Numbered from the stretch's first letter, positions 9,049 through 17,888 are shown. The stretch: DNA of 64,000 nt from Amycolatopsis sp. NBC_01488 (GCF_036227105.1 NZ_CP109434.1:8714501-8778500); one strand, 5' to 3'. Made by a program: numbers and translations. Notes: generated by a model not told the origin, from the letters alone.

Positions 9049-10733
9049 AGGAGCACCTCGGGGACGTCGATCTCGCGGGAGCGGAGCCATTCCCCGAAGG
9101 CCTTGGCCTGCGGGTCGAACCGCGCCTGCGACGCGACGCCCTCGCCGAGGATGCCTTCGACGACGAAGTTCATCGCCCGCAGGTTCGGCAGGAGGTAGCG
9201 CGTCACCGGCAAGTCGGCGGTCTCGGGCAGCAGCAGCTTGAACTCGGCGACGGTCAGCCGGTGCACCAGCCAGCGCCACGCTTCTTCCGAACGCACCCAG
9301 ACGCCGAGGTTGGCGTTGCCGCCCTTGTCGCCGCTGCGCGCGCCGGCGATCGTGCCCAGCGGTACCCGCCGCACCCGGCCGTGGTCGAGGGGTTCGGGCA
9401 GCGCGGGCTCGTCCACATCGGACAAGTCCAGCGTGGACGTCGAAGGCGCGATGTCGACTCGCATCCCGTCCGGCAGCACGGCGACGTGCGGCACCTGCCG
9501 AGCGTCCACATAGGCCGCGGTGTAGACGCCGTACGGCGAGGCGTCGGACGGCGGCGCGGTGACGTGGAAGCCGGGGTAGCTGGCCAGAGCCAGCTCGACG
9601 GCGGCGCCGGTGAACGCGCGCCCGGCCACCTTCGGGTCGGCGTCCTTGACGGCGACGTGCAGCAGCGCGCTGGCGGTCTGCTCGGTGTCCGCGTCGGCGT
9701 GGTCGGTCCGGGCCAGCGTCCAGCGGACGTCGGCGGGCGGCCGGTCCTTCATGGACGCTTCGAGTTGTTCGCGCACCAGCGCGGCTTTCGCCTCGATGTC
9801 GAGTCCGGTGAGGACGAACGTCGTCTCGTTGCGGAACCCGCCGAGGGTGTTCAGCGCGACCTTCAGCGTCGGCGGCGGAGCTTCGCCGCGGACGCCGGAG
9901 ATGCGAACCCGGTCGGGTCCGTCTTCGGCCAGCGAGAGCGTGTCGAACCGCGTGGTCACGTCAGGTCCGGCGTAGCGCGCCCCGGTGATCTCGTACAGCA
10001 GCTGCGCGGTGACCGTCCCGGTGTTGACCACGCCCCCGGTGCCCGCGTGCTTGGTGATGACGCTGGTGCCGTCGGCCTCGATCTCGGCGATCGGGAACCC
10101 CGGCACGCCCAGGGCGTGCTCGGTGAAGAAGGCGTAGTTGCCGCCGGTGGCCTGGGCGCCGCATTCGATGACGTGCCCGGCGGCGACCGCACCGGCGAGG
10201 GCATCGAAGTCGTCGCGGGCCCAGCCGTAGTGCGCGGCGGCCGGCCCGACGATCACCGAGGCGTCGGTGACCCGGCCGGTGACGACGACCTCGGCGCCCG
10301 CGTTCAGGCACTCGACGATGCCCCAAGCGCCGAGATACGCGTTGGCGGTCAACGGTTTCCCGAGTTCCAGCTCCTCGGCGCGAGCCACCAGGTCGTCGCC
10401 TTCGACGTGCGCGATCTTTACGTCGAGCCCGAGCTTCGCGGCCAGTTCGCGAAGCGCGTCCGCGAGCCCGGCCGGGTTGAGCCCGCCGGCGTTGGCGACG
10501 ATCTTGACGCCGTTTTCCTGCGCGAGCCCGAGGTTTTCCTCCATCTGGCGCAGGAACGTCTTGGCGTAGCCGCGGTTCGCGTCCTTCATCCGGTCGCGGC
10601 CGAGGATCAGCATGGTCAGCTCGGCCAGGTAGTCGCCGGTCAGGACGTCCAGGGGCCCGCCGGTGAGCATCTCGCGGACCGCGGAGAAGCGGTCACCGTA
10701 GAAGCCCGACGCGTTGCCGATGCGGTACGTCAT
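9045..10733 (-). CDS. acyclic terpene utilisation AtuA-family protein (DUF1446)
   Basis: 562 residues. The first 450 are the DUF1446/AtuA domain, opening IGNASGFYGDRFSAVREML with LTGDYLAELTMLIL and IVANAGGLNPAGLADAL. The last 100 or so form the small C-terminal AtuA-associated domain with GDKGGNANLGVWV. AtuA is needed for citronellol/geraniol use in Pseudomonas, but its reaction is not settled. The start overlaps the upstream TIGR03084 stop (ATGA). Its presence is the main reason to read this operon as terpene-like acyl-CoA catabolism rather than plain leucine degradation. Confidence 0.85.
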   Translation of the reverse strand: MTYRIGNASGFYGDRFSAVREMLTGGPLDVLTGDYLAELTMLILGRDRMKDANRGYAKTFLRQMEENLGLAQENGVKIVANAGGLNPAGLADALRELAAKLGLDVKIAHVEGDDLVARAEELELGKPLTANAYLGAWGIVECLNAGAEVVVTGRVTDASVIVGPAAAHYGWARDDFDALAGAVAAGHVIECGAQATGGNYAFFTEHALGVPGFPIAEIEADGTSVITKHAGTGGVVNTGTVTAQLLYEITGARYAGPDVTTRFDTLSLAEDGPDRVRISGVRGEAPPPTLKVALNTLGGFRNETTFVLTGLDIEAKAALVREQLEASMKDRPPADVRWTLARTDHADADTEQTASALLHVAVKDADPKVAGRAFTGAAVELALASYPGFHVTAPPSDASPYGVYTAAYVDARQVPHVAVLPDGMRVDIAPSTSTLDLSDVDEPALPEPLDHGRVRRVPLGTIAGARSGDKGGNANLGVWVRSEEAWRWLVHRLTVAEFKLLLPETADLPVTRYLLPNLRAMNFVVEGILGEGVASQARFDPQAKAFGEWLRSREIDVPEVLL

Positions 10734-11521
10734 GCGAACTGTCCCGGCTTGCGGCCTTCCCCGGGCGGCCCGGCGAAGGCCTGCGCGATGCCCAGCCATT
10801 CCTCGACGTCGGCGCCGTGCGCGACCAGGTCGGTGTCGGCCGGGTGCCGCCGCTGCGTGACGACCAGGCAGAAGTCCAGCGCGCTGCCGGTGAGCTTCTG
10901 CTCGGCGTCCTCCGGGCCGAAGGCCCAGGTGGAGCCGTCGGGCGCGGTCAGTTCGACGCGGAACTCCTCGGCCGGGGGCGCGAGCGAGTTGAGCTTGTAG
11001 GCGAAGTCGCGGGTGCGCGTGCCGAAGCGGGCGATGTGCCACAGCCGCGCGGTCGGCTCGCGGGTCAGGCCGAGCGCGTCGAAGACGTCCTGGCCGTGCG
11101 CCCACGTCTCCATCATCCGCGCGGTCGCCATCGACGCGGCGCTCATCGGCGGGCCGTACCAGGGCAGCTTCTGCCCGTCCGGCACGGCGGCGAGGGCTTC
11201 GGCCAGCGCCGCTCGGCCTTCCCGCCACTCCCGGAGGATTTCGTGCGGCGGCCGTTCGGCCCCGGCGGCGGCACCGTCGTCGACGTAGGTCTCGCCCGCC
11301 TTGAGCAGCTCCTCGACCTCGGCCTGCCAGTCTTCCGGGTGGGCCGCCGCGATGAGGGCTTTGCGATCGGTCCAGGCCAGGTGCGAGATCTGGTGCGCGA
11401 TGGTCCACCCTTCGGCCGGTGTTCCGCGCGCCCAGTCGGACGCGGGCAGGTTCGCCACCACGTCGTCGATCGCCTGTGTCTCCGCGTCGAGATCCCCGAG
11501 GATCACGCCGAGGTCCGCCAT
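10730..11521 (-). CDS. TIGR03084/mycothiol-dependent-isomerase-like protein
   Basis: 263 residues. An N-terminal DinB/maleylpyruvate-isomerase-type four-helix region (WTIAHQISHLAWTDRKAL, then MMETWAHGQDVFDALG) places His residues where this superfamily binds a metal. The C-terminus is the smaller TIGR03084-specific domain. It is the first gene of the minus-strand operon, with the divergent crotonase promoter region upstream. In actinobacteria such proteins often accompany acyl-CoA operons; the reaction is unknown, and mycothiol dependence is only suggested by the superfamily. Confidence 0.8.
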   Translation of the reverse strand: MADLGVILGDLDAETQAIDDVVANLPASDWARGTPAEGWTIAHQISHLAWTDRKALIAAAHPEDWQAEVEELLKAGETYVDDGAAAGAERPPHEILREWREGRAALAEALAAVPDGQKLPWYGPPMSAASMATARMMETWAHGQDVFDALGLTREPTARLWHIARFGTRTRDFAYKLNSLAPPAEEFRVELTAPDGSTWAFGPEDAEQKLTGSALDFCLVVTQRRHPADTDLVAHGADVEEWLGIAQAFAGPPGEGRKPGQFA

Positions 11522-11571
11522 CCGCCGCCTCCTTGCGTCCTGCCGCCCAGCGTCGCACCGGCCGCCGGAAA

Positions 11572-11589
11572 AATCAAGCACGCCTGATT
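11572..11589. promoter_or_regulatory. operator candidate in divergent promoter
   Basis: AATCA and TGATT form a 5-bp dyad around an 8-bp spacer, in the 141-base region between the minus-strand acyl-CoA operon and the crotonase gene. A TTGACA hexamer at 11619-11624 could be the crotonase -35 box, though no clear -10 follows. The site could serve the operon's TetR regulator, but the arms are short. Confidence 0.3.
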
Positions 11590-11662
11590 GTTTTGCTCCG
11601 GACGCTGCGGACCCACTATTGACATCTTGCCAGTAGTGCCCGTCCGCACTACGTTCGTCGCC

Positions 11663-12502
11663 ATGGCCGACTACGCCGAGATCACCTACGCCGTGGCGGA
11701 CCGGATCGCCACGGTGACGCTGAACCGGCCCGAAGCGCGCAACGGCTACACGGTCCGGATGGCCGACGAACTGGGCGCCGCGATGGACCGGGCCGACCGT
11801 GACGAAGACGTCCGCGTCGTCGTGCTGACCAGGGCGGGCAAGGACTTCTGCGTCGGCGCCGACCTCTCGCAAGGCGGTTTCGACTTCGACCCGTCGACCG
11901 GCCCGGACGCGGCGTGGCAGGAGCCCGCGGGCCGGTGCTCGAAGCGGATCTTCGCGATGAACAAGCCGGTGATCGCGGCCCTGCACGGCGCGGCGGTCGG
12001 CGGCGGCGTCACGATCACGCTGTCGTGCGACTACCGGCTCGCCTCGGAGGACTCGCGCTTCGGCTTCGTGTTCACGCGGCGCGGCATCTACCCCGAAGGC
12101 GCGTCGGCGTGGTTCCTCCCCCGGCTCGTCGGCATGGGCACCGCGCTGGACTGGATGATCAGCGGCCGGGTGTTCCCCGCGGCCGAGGCCCTCGCAAAAG
12201 GACTGGTACACCAGGTCTTCCCGGCCGGGACCGTGCTCGACGAGGCCTACCGGCTGGCGCGCGAAATCGTCGAGACGACCTCGCCGGTGTCGGTCGCGGT
12301 GACCCGCCAGCTGCTCTACCGGATGGCGAGCGCCGAGTCGCCGTTCCCGGTGCACGAACTCGACTCCCGCCTGATCGGCGGGCTCGGCGCGAGCCCGGAC
12401 GCCGTCGAAGGCGTGCTGTCGTTCCTGCAGAAGCGGCCGCCCGCGTTCGGTATGCGCGTCGAGAAGGACCTGCCCGAGTACCTGCCCTGGCTGGAGAAAT
12501 GA
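11663..12502 (+). CDS. crotonase (enoyl-CoA hydratase/isomerase) family protein
   Basis: 279 residues with the crotonase fold: the oxyanion motif HGAAVGGGVT near residue 110 and CDYRLASEDSRFGF. Both Glu residues used by true enoyl-CoA hydratases are replaced (Thr after GGG, Phe at the second position), while GIYPEG supplies a Glu at a position used by other crotonases. It may therefore be an isomerase, hydrolase or lyase rather than a simple hydratase. The ATG at 11663 is the first in-frame Met beginning the ADYAEITY domain start. It is co-transcribed with the next gene (ATGA overlap) and divergent from the carboxylase operon. Confidence 0.88.
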   Translation: MADYAEITYAVADRIATVTLNRPEARNGYTVRMADELGAAMDRADRDEDVRVVVLTRAGKDFCVGADLSQGGFDFDPSTGPDAAWQEPAGRCSKRIFAMNKPVIAALHGAAVGGGVTITLSCDYRLASEDSRFGFVFTRRGIYPEGASAWFLPRLVGMGTALDWMISGRVFPAAEALAKGLVHQVFPAGTVLDEAYRLAREIVETTSPVSVAVTRQLLYRMASAESPFPVHELDSRLIGGLGASPDAVEGVLSFLQKRPPAFGMRVEKDLPEYLPWLEK

Positions 12503-13104
12503 GCCACTACCCGCCGCCGCCCTGGACCCTGACCGCGGACGCGCGGGTGTCGATCTGGCGCGTGCCGCCGTCCCGGCTGCCCGCCCTGCCGCCCGGGGCC
12601 GAGCCGGTGCTGGTGGCCGGGCACGCTTCGGTGTTCACGGCGTGGATCGACTACACCCCGCCCGGGCAGCTGGCGTACCACGAGCTGCTGGCCGCGGTGT
12701 CGATCAAGGCCCGCAAGGTCTCCTGCTCGATCACCGAGATCTGGGTCGACAGCGAGGCGTCGCTGGCCGGCGGCCGTGAGCTGTGGGCGATCCCGAAGGA
12801 CCTGGCGACCCTGGACTTCACGAGCGCCGGCACCTTCACCGCGACTGCGGCGACGTCCGACGACTGGATCGCGACGGCGGCCTTCAAGCGCCGTCCCGCG
12901 TTGCCGCTGCGGGTGCCGACGTCGTTCGAGGTGGTCCAGGAGCGCGACGGGCTCTTGCGCACCCCAGTGGGCGCGAAGATCCGCCCGCGCCCGGCGTCGG
13001 CGGCCTGGAGCTTCAACCCGGACGGGCCGCTCGGCTACCTGGACGGCCGGCGGCCGGTGGCGAGCCTGGAGCTGCCGAAGTCGGAGCTGCGCTTCGGCGC
13101 ATGA
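12499..13104 (+). CDS. acetoacetate-decarboxylase-like protein
   Basis: 201 residues. The segment GGRELWAIPKDLATLDF matches the active-site region of acetoacetate decarboxylases, where a Lys forms a Schiff base with the substrate; here PKD stands where classical enzymes have PKK, so the second Lys that tunes the first is lost. It could be a decarboxylase, or one of the family members with aldolase/dehydratase activity. It overlaps the crotonase stop by four bases, so the two are translationally coupled and probably act in the same branch of the pathway. Confidence 0.75.
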   Translation: MSHYPPPPWTLTADARVSIWRVPPSRLPALPPGAEPVLVAGHASVFTAWIDYTPPGQLAYHELLAAVSIKARKVSCSITEIWVDSEASLAGGRELWAIPKDLATLDFTSAGTFTATAATSDDWIATAAFKRRPALPLRVPTSFEVVQERDGLLRTPVGAKIRPRPASAAWSFNPDGPLGYLDGRRPVASLELPKSELRFGA

Positions 13105-13418
13105 GCACCGAGCGGACCACGCGGCGCCGGTGGTCCGCCCCAGGCTCGCGCGGCCTCGGAACCTACCCCCGGGACCACCCCGCCACACCTTGAACAGCAC
13201 CTCTGGGTGATCACGTAACCCGCCAGGGTGAGAGCGCGACACGCCACCCCTTGGGTCCCGCGCGGGCGAGCACCCCTACATGTAGTCTCTGGTGACCGGC
13301 AGCCCCCAGCGACGGGGAGACCGCTGCAGAGGGTGGCCGGGCAGCTTTGAAGAACCTGCAGCGCACGGCCTCGTGAGTCCGTGCGGCGATCCAACGCGCC
13401 CGAAACTTGGAGACACGC
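13105..13418 (+). promoter_or_regulatory. long structured leader/promoter region of nrdAB
   Basis: No gene is visible in these 314 bases. CTACATGTAG at 13276-13285 is palindromic and resembles the centre of an NrdR box. Beyond it GCAGC/GCTGC encloses CCCC-AGCGAC-GGGG, then GACGGGGAGACCGC (13311-13324), which loosely recalls the GGAGACC of cobalamin-riboswitch B12 boxes. A 7-bp hairpin CGCACGG/CCGTGCG at 13362-13385 comes just before the ribosome site GGAG. Streptomyces nrdABS is under a B12 riboswitch (established); whether this leader folds as one is uncertain because the other conserved aptamer blocks are not obvious. Confidence 0.4.
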
Positions 13419-16322
13419 ATGTCAGTCGAAACCGGTCAGCGGCCCTCAGGGACCGCTTCACCCACCGCGATCCGGGTCATCCGGCGGGACGGCAGCGTGT
13501 CGCCGTTCGACGCCGGGAAGATCTCGGTCGCGCTGACCAAGGCGTTCCTCGCGGTCGAGGGCGGCGACGCCGCCGCGTCCTCCCGCGTGCACCACGTCGT
13601 CGCGGAGCTGACCCAGCAGGTCGAGACCACCCTGCTGCGCCACGCCGGCCCCGAGACCGCCCTGCACATCGAGCAGATCCAGGACATCGTCGAGCTCGCC
13701 CTCATGCGCGGCGAGCACCACAAGGTCGCCCGCGCGTACGTCCTCTACCGCGACGAGCGCAGCAAGGCCCGCGAGGCCGTCAAGCCGGCCGCCACCGAGG
13801 TCGCGCTGAACGTCAAGGGCGCCGACGGCATCCTCCGCCCGCTCGACTGGGCTCGCGTTTCCCACGTCGTGGGCGAAGCCGTCGCCGGCCTCGAGGACGT
13901 CACCGCCGAGCCGGTGCTCGCCGAGGCCAAGCGCAACCTCTACGACGGCATCAGCGCCGACGAGCTGGCCCTGGCCCAGGTCCTGGCCGCCCGCGTGCTG
14001 GTCGAGCAGGAGCCGAACTACTCCTACGTCTCCGCCCGGCTGCTGCTGGACAAGCTGCGCGGCGAGGCCCTGAGCTACCTCGCGAAGAAGCCGCGCCTGG
14101 CCAGCCAGGACGAGATGGCGGCCGAGTACCCCGCGTACTTCCGCGCCTACCTGCGCCGCGCGATCGAGCTGGAGCTGGTCGACGCCGAGCTGCAGCGCTT
14201 CGACCTGGACAAGATCACCGCCGCGATCCGGCCCGAGCGTGACCTCGACTTCGGCTTCCTCGGCCTGCAGACGCTGTACGACCGGTACTTCCAGCACCAC
14301 GACGGCACCCGCTTCGAGCTGCCGCAGGCGTTCTTCATGCGCGTCGCCATGGGCCTGGCGATCCGCGAGGACGACCGCGAAGCGCGCGCCATCGAGTTCT
14401 ACGAGCTGCTGTCGAGTTTCCACTTCATGGCCTCGACCCCGACGCTGTTCAACTCGGGCACCACGCGCCCGCAGCTGTCGTCCTGCTTCCTGACCACGGT
14501 GGACGACGACCTCGACTCGATCTTCCAGGCCTACAAGAACAACGCGCTGCTGGCCAAGTACTCGGGCGGCCTCGGCAACGACTGGACCCCGGTCCGCGGC
14601 CTCGGCGCGCACATCAAGGGCACCAACGGCCAGTCGCAGGGCGTCGTGCCGTTCCTCAAGATCGCCAACGACACCGCCGTCGCGGTCAACCAGGGCGGCA
14701 AGCGCAAGGGCGCGGCCTGCGCGTACCTCGAGACGTGGCACGTGGACATCGAGGAGTTCCTCGACCTGCGCAAGAACACCGGCGACGACCGGCGGCGCAC
14801 CCACGACATGAACACCGCGAACTGGGTGCCCGACGAGTTCCTCCGCCGCGTCGAGGCCAACGCCGAGTGGACGCTGTTCTCGCCGAACGAGACACCGGAC
14901 CTGCACGACCTCTACGGCAACGAGTTCGCCGCCCGCTACCGCGAGTACGAGGCGATGGCCGACCGCGGCGAGATCAAGGTCTTCCGCCGGATCCGCGCGG
15001 TCGAGCTGTGGCGCCGCATGCTGACCATGCTGTTCGAGACCGGCCACCCGTGGATCACGTTCAAGGACCCGTGCAACCTGCGCTCGCCGCAGCAGCACGT
15101 CGGCGTCGTGCACTCGTCCAATCTGTGCACGGAGATCACCCTGAACACCACCACCGACGAGGTCGCGGTCTGCAACCTCGGCTCGGTGAACCTGCTCAAG
15201 CACGTCACCCCGGCCGGTTTGGACACCGCGCGGCTCGAAAAGACCGTGCGCACGGCCGTCCGCATGCTGGACAACGTGATCGACATCAACTTCTACACGA
15301 TCCCGGAGGCGCGCCGCTCCAACCTGCGTCACCGCCCGATCGGCCTGGGCATCATGGGCTTCCAGGACGCGCTGTTCGAGATCGGCGTCCCGTTCGCTTC
15401 CGACGAGGCCGTGAAGTTCGCCGACGTCTCCATGGAGCACCTCTCCTACTACGCGATCTCGGCGTCGACCGACCTCGCGCAGGAGCGCGGCCAGTACCAG
15501 TCGTTCGAGGGATCGCTCTGGAGCAAGGGCATCCTGCCGATCGACTCGCTGCAGCTGCTCATCGACGCGCGCCAGGGCGACGGCCTCGACGTCGACACTT
15601 CGTCCACTTTGGACTGGGCGCCGCTGCGCGAGCGCGTCAAGACGGTCGGCATGCGCAACTCCAACGTGATGGCGATCGCGCCGACCGCGACGATCTCCAA
15701 CATCTCCGGGGTCGGGCAGTCGATCGAGCCGCTGTTCCAGAACCTGTTCGTCAAGTCGAACATGTCCGGCGACTTCACCGTCGTGAACCCGCACCTCGTC
15801 AAGAGCCTCAAGGAGCGCGGGCTCTGGGACGAGGTGATGGTCAGCGACCTCAAGTACTTCGACGGCAGCCTCGGCCAGATCGACCGCGTCCCGGCCGACC
15901 TCAAGGCGTTGTACGCGACGGCGTTCGAGATCGAGTCGAAGTGGATCGTCGACGCCGGTTCGGTGCGCCAGAAGTGGATCGACCAGGCGCAGTCGCTGAA
16001 CCTGTACATCGCGGCGCCGAGCGGCCGCAAGCTCGACGAGCTGTACCGCTACGCGTGGCACAAGGGCCTCAAGACCACGTACTACCTGCGGGCGCAGTCC
16101 GCGACGCACGTGGAGAAGAGCACCCTGCGCGGCACCGACGGCAAGCTGAACGCCGTCTCGGCCACCCCGGCCCCGGCTCCCGCGGGCGCCGCCCCGGCGC
16201 CGACGCCCGCTCCGGCACCGTCGCCGTCGCCCGCTCCGAAGCCGGCGCCGGACGTCGACTTCGTGGCCACCGAAGGCGCCGCCTGCCGCATCGACGACCC
16301 CGACTGCGAAGCCTGCCAGTAA
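13419..16322 (+). CDS. nrdA: ribonucleoside-diphosphate reductase alpha subunit, class I
   Basis: 967 residues; reduces ribonucleotides to deoxyribonucleotides with NrdB. The N-terminus holds an ATP-cone (RVIRRDGSVSPFDAGKISVA, residues ~20-110) and a second, degenerate cone-like repeat (~125-225). Active-site elements are SSCFLTTVDDD, the SSNLCTEI thiyl-radical Cys with neighbouring Asn and Glu, and VCNLGSVNL. The tail is a Pro/Ala-rich linker ending in CEAC, the Cys pair that re-reduces the active site. ATG 13419 is chosen because GGAG precedes it by six bases; TTG 13407 is the alternative. Confidence 0.95.
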   Translation: MSVETGQRPSGTASPTAIRVIRRDGSVSPFDAGKISVALTKAFLAVEGGDAAASSRVHHVVAELTQQVETTLLRHAGPETALHIEQIQDIVELALMRGEHHKVARAYVLYRDERSKAREAVKPAATEVALNVKGADGILRPLDWARVSHVVGEAVAGLEDVTAEPVLAEAKRNLYDGISADELALAQVLAARVLVEQEPNYSYVSARLLLDKLRGEALSYLAKKPRLASQDEMAAEYPAYFRAYLRRAIELELVDAELQRFDLDKITAAIRPERDLDFGFLGLQTLYDRYFQHHDGTRFELPQAFFMRVAMGLAIREDDREARAIEFYELLSSFHFMASTPTLFNSGTTRPQLSSCFLTTVDDDLDSIFQAYKNNALLAKYSGGLGNDWTPVRGLGAHIKGTNGQSQGVVPFLKIANDTAVAVNQGGKRKGAACAYLETWHVDIEEFLDLRKNTGDDRRRTHDMNTANWVPDEFLRRVEANAEWTLFSPNETPDLHDLYGNEFAARYREYEAMADRGEIKVFRRIRAVELWRRMLTMLFETGHPWITFKDPCNLRSPQQHVGVVHSSNLCTEITLNTTTDEVAVCNLGSVNLLKHVTPAGLDTARLEKTVRTAVRMLDNVIDINFYTIPEARRSNLRHRPIGLGIMGFQDALFEIGVPFASDEAVKFADVSMEHLSYYAISASTDLAQERGQYQSFEGSLWSKGILPIDSLQLLIDARQGDGLDVDTSSTLDWAPLRERVKTVGMRNSNVMAIAPTATISNISGVGQSIEPLFQNLFVKSNMSGDFTVVNPHLVKSLKERGLWDEVMVSDLKYFDGSLGQIDRVPADLKALYATAFEIESKWIVDAGSVRQKWIDQAQSLNLYIAAPSGRKLDELYRYAWHKGLKTTYYLRAQSATHVEKSTLRGTDGKLNAVSATPAPAPAGAAPAPTPAPAPSPSPAPKPAPDVDFVATEGAACRIDDPDCEACQ

Positions 16323-16336
16323 GGAACCCGAAGAAC

Positions 16337-17410
16337 ATGACCAACGTGGAGACGACGGACGCCACCGGCCTCGGGGAGATCGAGGTCGGCGCCGCCCGGA
16401 TCAACGTCGACGACAAGCGCATGATCAACGCGCGCGCCGACGTCAACCAGCTGCTGCCGATGAAGTACACCTGGGCCTGGGAGAAGTACCTGGCCGGCTG
16501 CAACAACCACTGGATGCCGACCGAGGTCGCCATGCAGGCCGACATCGCGCTGTGGAAGTCGAAGGACGGCCTCACCGAGGACGAACGGCAGATGCTCAAG
16601 CGCAATCTGGGCTTCTTCGCGACCGCGGAGTCCTTGGTGGCCAACAACATCGTGCTCGCGGTGTACCGGCAGATCACCAACCCCGAGTGCCGCCAGTACC
16701 TGCTGCGCCAGGCGTTCGAGGAAGCCGTGCACACGCACACCTTCCAGTACATCTGCGAGAGCCTCGGCCTGGTCGAGGGCGAGCTGTTCAACATGTACCG
16801 CGAGGTCCCGTCCATTTCGGACAAGGACGCGTGGGCGCTGAAGTACACGCAGCACCTGGAGGACCCGGACTTCGCGACCGGGACGCCGGAGGCCGACACG
16901 GCGTTCCTGCGTGACCTCGTCGCGTTCTACGTGATCTTCGAGGGCATGTGGTTCTACACCGGCTTCGCTCAGATCCTGTCGCTGGGCCGCCGGAACAAGA
17001 TGGTCGGCATCGCCGAGCAGTACCAGTACATCCTGCGCGACGAGTCGATCCACCTGAACTTCGGCATCGACTGCATCAACCAGATCAAGATCGAGAACCC
17101 GCACCTGTGGACCGAAGAGTTCCAGGCCGAGGTGCGCGGGATGCTGCAGGAGGCGTGCGAACTCGAGGTCGCGTACGCGCGGGACACCATGCCGCGCGGC
17201 ATGCTCGGCCTGTCGGCGCAGCTGTGCGAGCAGTACATGCACTTCATCACCGACCGGCGCGCGCAGCAGATCGGCCTCCAGCCGATCTTCGGCGAGACCG
17301 AGAACCCGTTCCCGTGGATGTCCGAGGCGATGGACCTGAAGAAGGAGAAGAACTTCTTCGAGACCCGCGTCATCGAGTACCAGTCGGGCGGCGCGCTCGA
17401 CTGGGACTGA
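16337..17410 (+). CDS. nrdB: ribonucleotide reductase R2 subunit, Chlamydia-like class Ic
   Basis: 357 residues, 14 bases after nrdA. It makes the oxidant used by NrdA. Metal ligands appear at E98 (ATAESLVANN), E129/H132 (FEEAVHTHTF), the Glu of FEGMWFY and Glu/His of DESIHLNF. Position H+4, the radical Tyr in E. coli R2, is F136, and the first ligand, usually Asp, is Glu. Both substitutions are the hallmarks of the Chlamydia trachomatis Mn/Fe R2 (established), and the surrounding sequence resembles that protein closely. Downstream is a hairpin terminator. Confidence 0.95.
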   Translation: MTNVETTDATGLGEIEVGAARINVDDKRMINARADVNQLLPMKYTWAWEKYLAGCNNHWMPTEVAMQADIALWKSKDGLTEDERQMLKRNLGFFATAESLVANNIVLAVYRQITNPECRQYLLRQAFEEAVHTHTFQYICESLGLVEGELFNMYREVPSISDKDAWALKYTQHLEDPDFATGTPEADTAFLRDLVAFYVIFEGMWFYTGFAQILSLGRRNKMVGIAEQYQYILRDESIHLNFGIDCINQIKIENPHLWTEEFQAEVRGMLQEACELEVAYARDTMPRGMLGLSAQLCEQYMHFITDRRAQQIGLQPIFGETENPFPWMSEAMDLKKEKNFFETRVIEYQSGGALDWD

Positions 17411-17422
17411 AGTCCTCCGCTG

Positions 17423-17459
17423 AGCCCGGCCACGCCTTGTGCGGCGCGGCCGGGCTTTC
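17423..17459 (+). terminator. nrdAB transcription terminator
   Basis: AGCCCGGCC (17423-17431) pairs perfectly with GGCCGGGCT (17448-17456) across a 16-base loop that can extend the stem partly, followed by TTTC. It lies 13 bases after the nrdB stop and before the convergent split-barrel gene, so it may act in both directions. Confidence 0.7.
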
Positions 17460-17483
17460 GCGGTGGACCGGCCCCGACCGGGG

Positions 17484-17888
17484 TCAATAGGCGTAGCGGC
17501 GCACCTTCTCCGGGTGGAGGACAAGGCGGATCTGGTCCGTGGCCAGGATTCCCTCGAGGTCGGCGGCGCGGGCCGGGTCGTCGAGGTCCCAGTAGCGCGC
17601 GGCCAGGCGTCCGGCGAGTTCGTGGGCGCCGTCCCCTTCGAGCGTGACGCGGCCGGTGGCCGACACCCACCGCTCGCGCTCCCCCACCGGCGCGGCCACG
17701 ATGAGCGACGCGTGCGGGTCGCGGCGCACGCGCCGCACCTTCGGCGAGTCCGGTTCCGTGAACAGCTGGACGGTGCCCTCGGCCGTCGCCTCGAACCAGA
17801 CCGGCCGGGGCTGGCCGCCGGCCACGGTCAGGAAGCCGTGGAGGGGTCGCCGGAGGAATGCGAGGTCGTCTTCGGTCAACGCGGTCAT
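17484..17888 (-). CDS. pyridoxamine-phosphate-oxidase-like split-barrel protein
   Basis: 134 residues in the flavin/F420-binding split-barrel fold: FLTVAGGQPRPVWFEATAEG, then SPKVRRVRRDPHASLIVAAP and WVSATGRVTLEGDGA, the usual strand and loop order of small PPOX-class proteins. These bind FMN, F420 or haem and often reduce or sequester small substrates; the cofactor cannot be told here. No convincing Shine-Dalgarno precedes the ATG at 17888. It is divergent from the AraC gene. Confidence 0.75.
   Translation of the reverse strand: MTALTEDDLAFLRRPLHGFLTVAGGQPRPVWFEATAEGTVQLFTEPDSPKVRRVRRDPHASLIVAAPVGERERWVSATGRVTLEGDGAHELAGRLAARYWDLDDPARAADLEGILATDQIRLVLHPEKVRRYAY

Noticed and set aside
13285..13390. 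Confident call of a cobalamin riboswitch
   Set aside because: Only a GGGGAGACC-like block resembles the B12 box; the other conserved aptamer segments are not recognisable by eye.
13458..16109. Long minus-strand open frame opposite nrdA
   Set aside because: Antisense shadow of nrdA with no recognisable motif.
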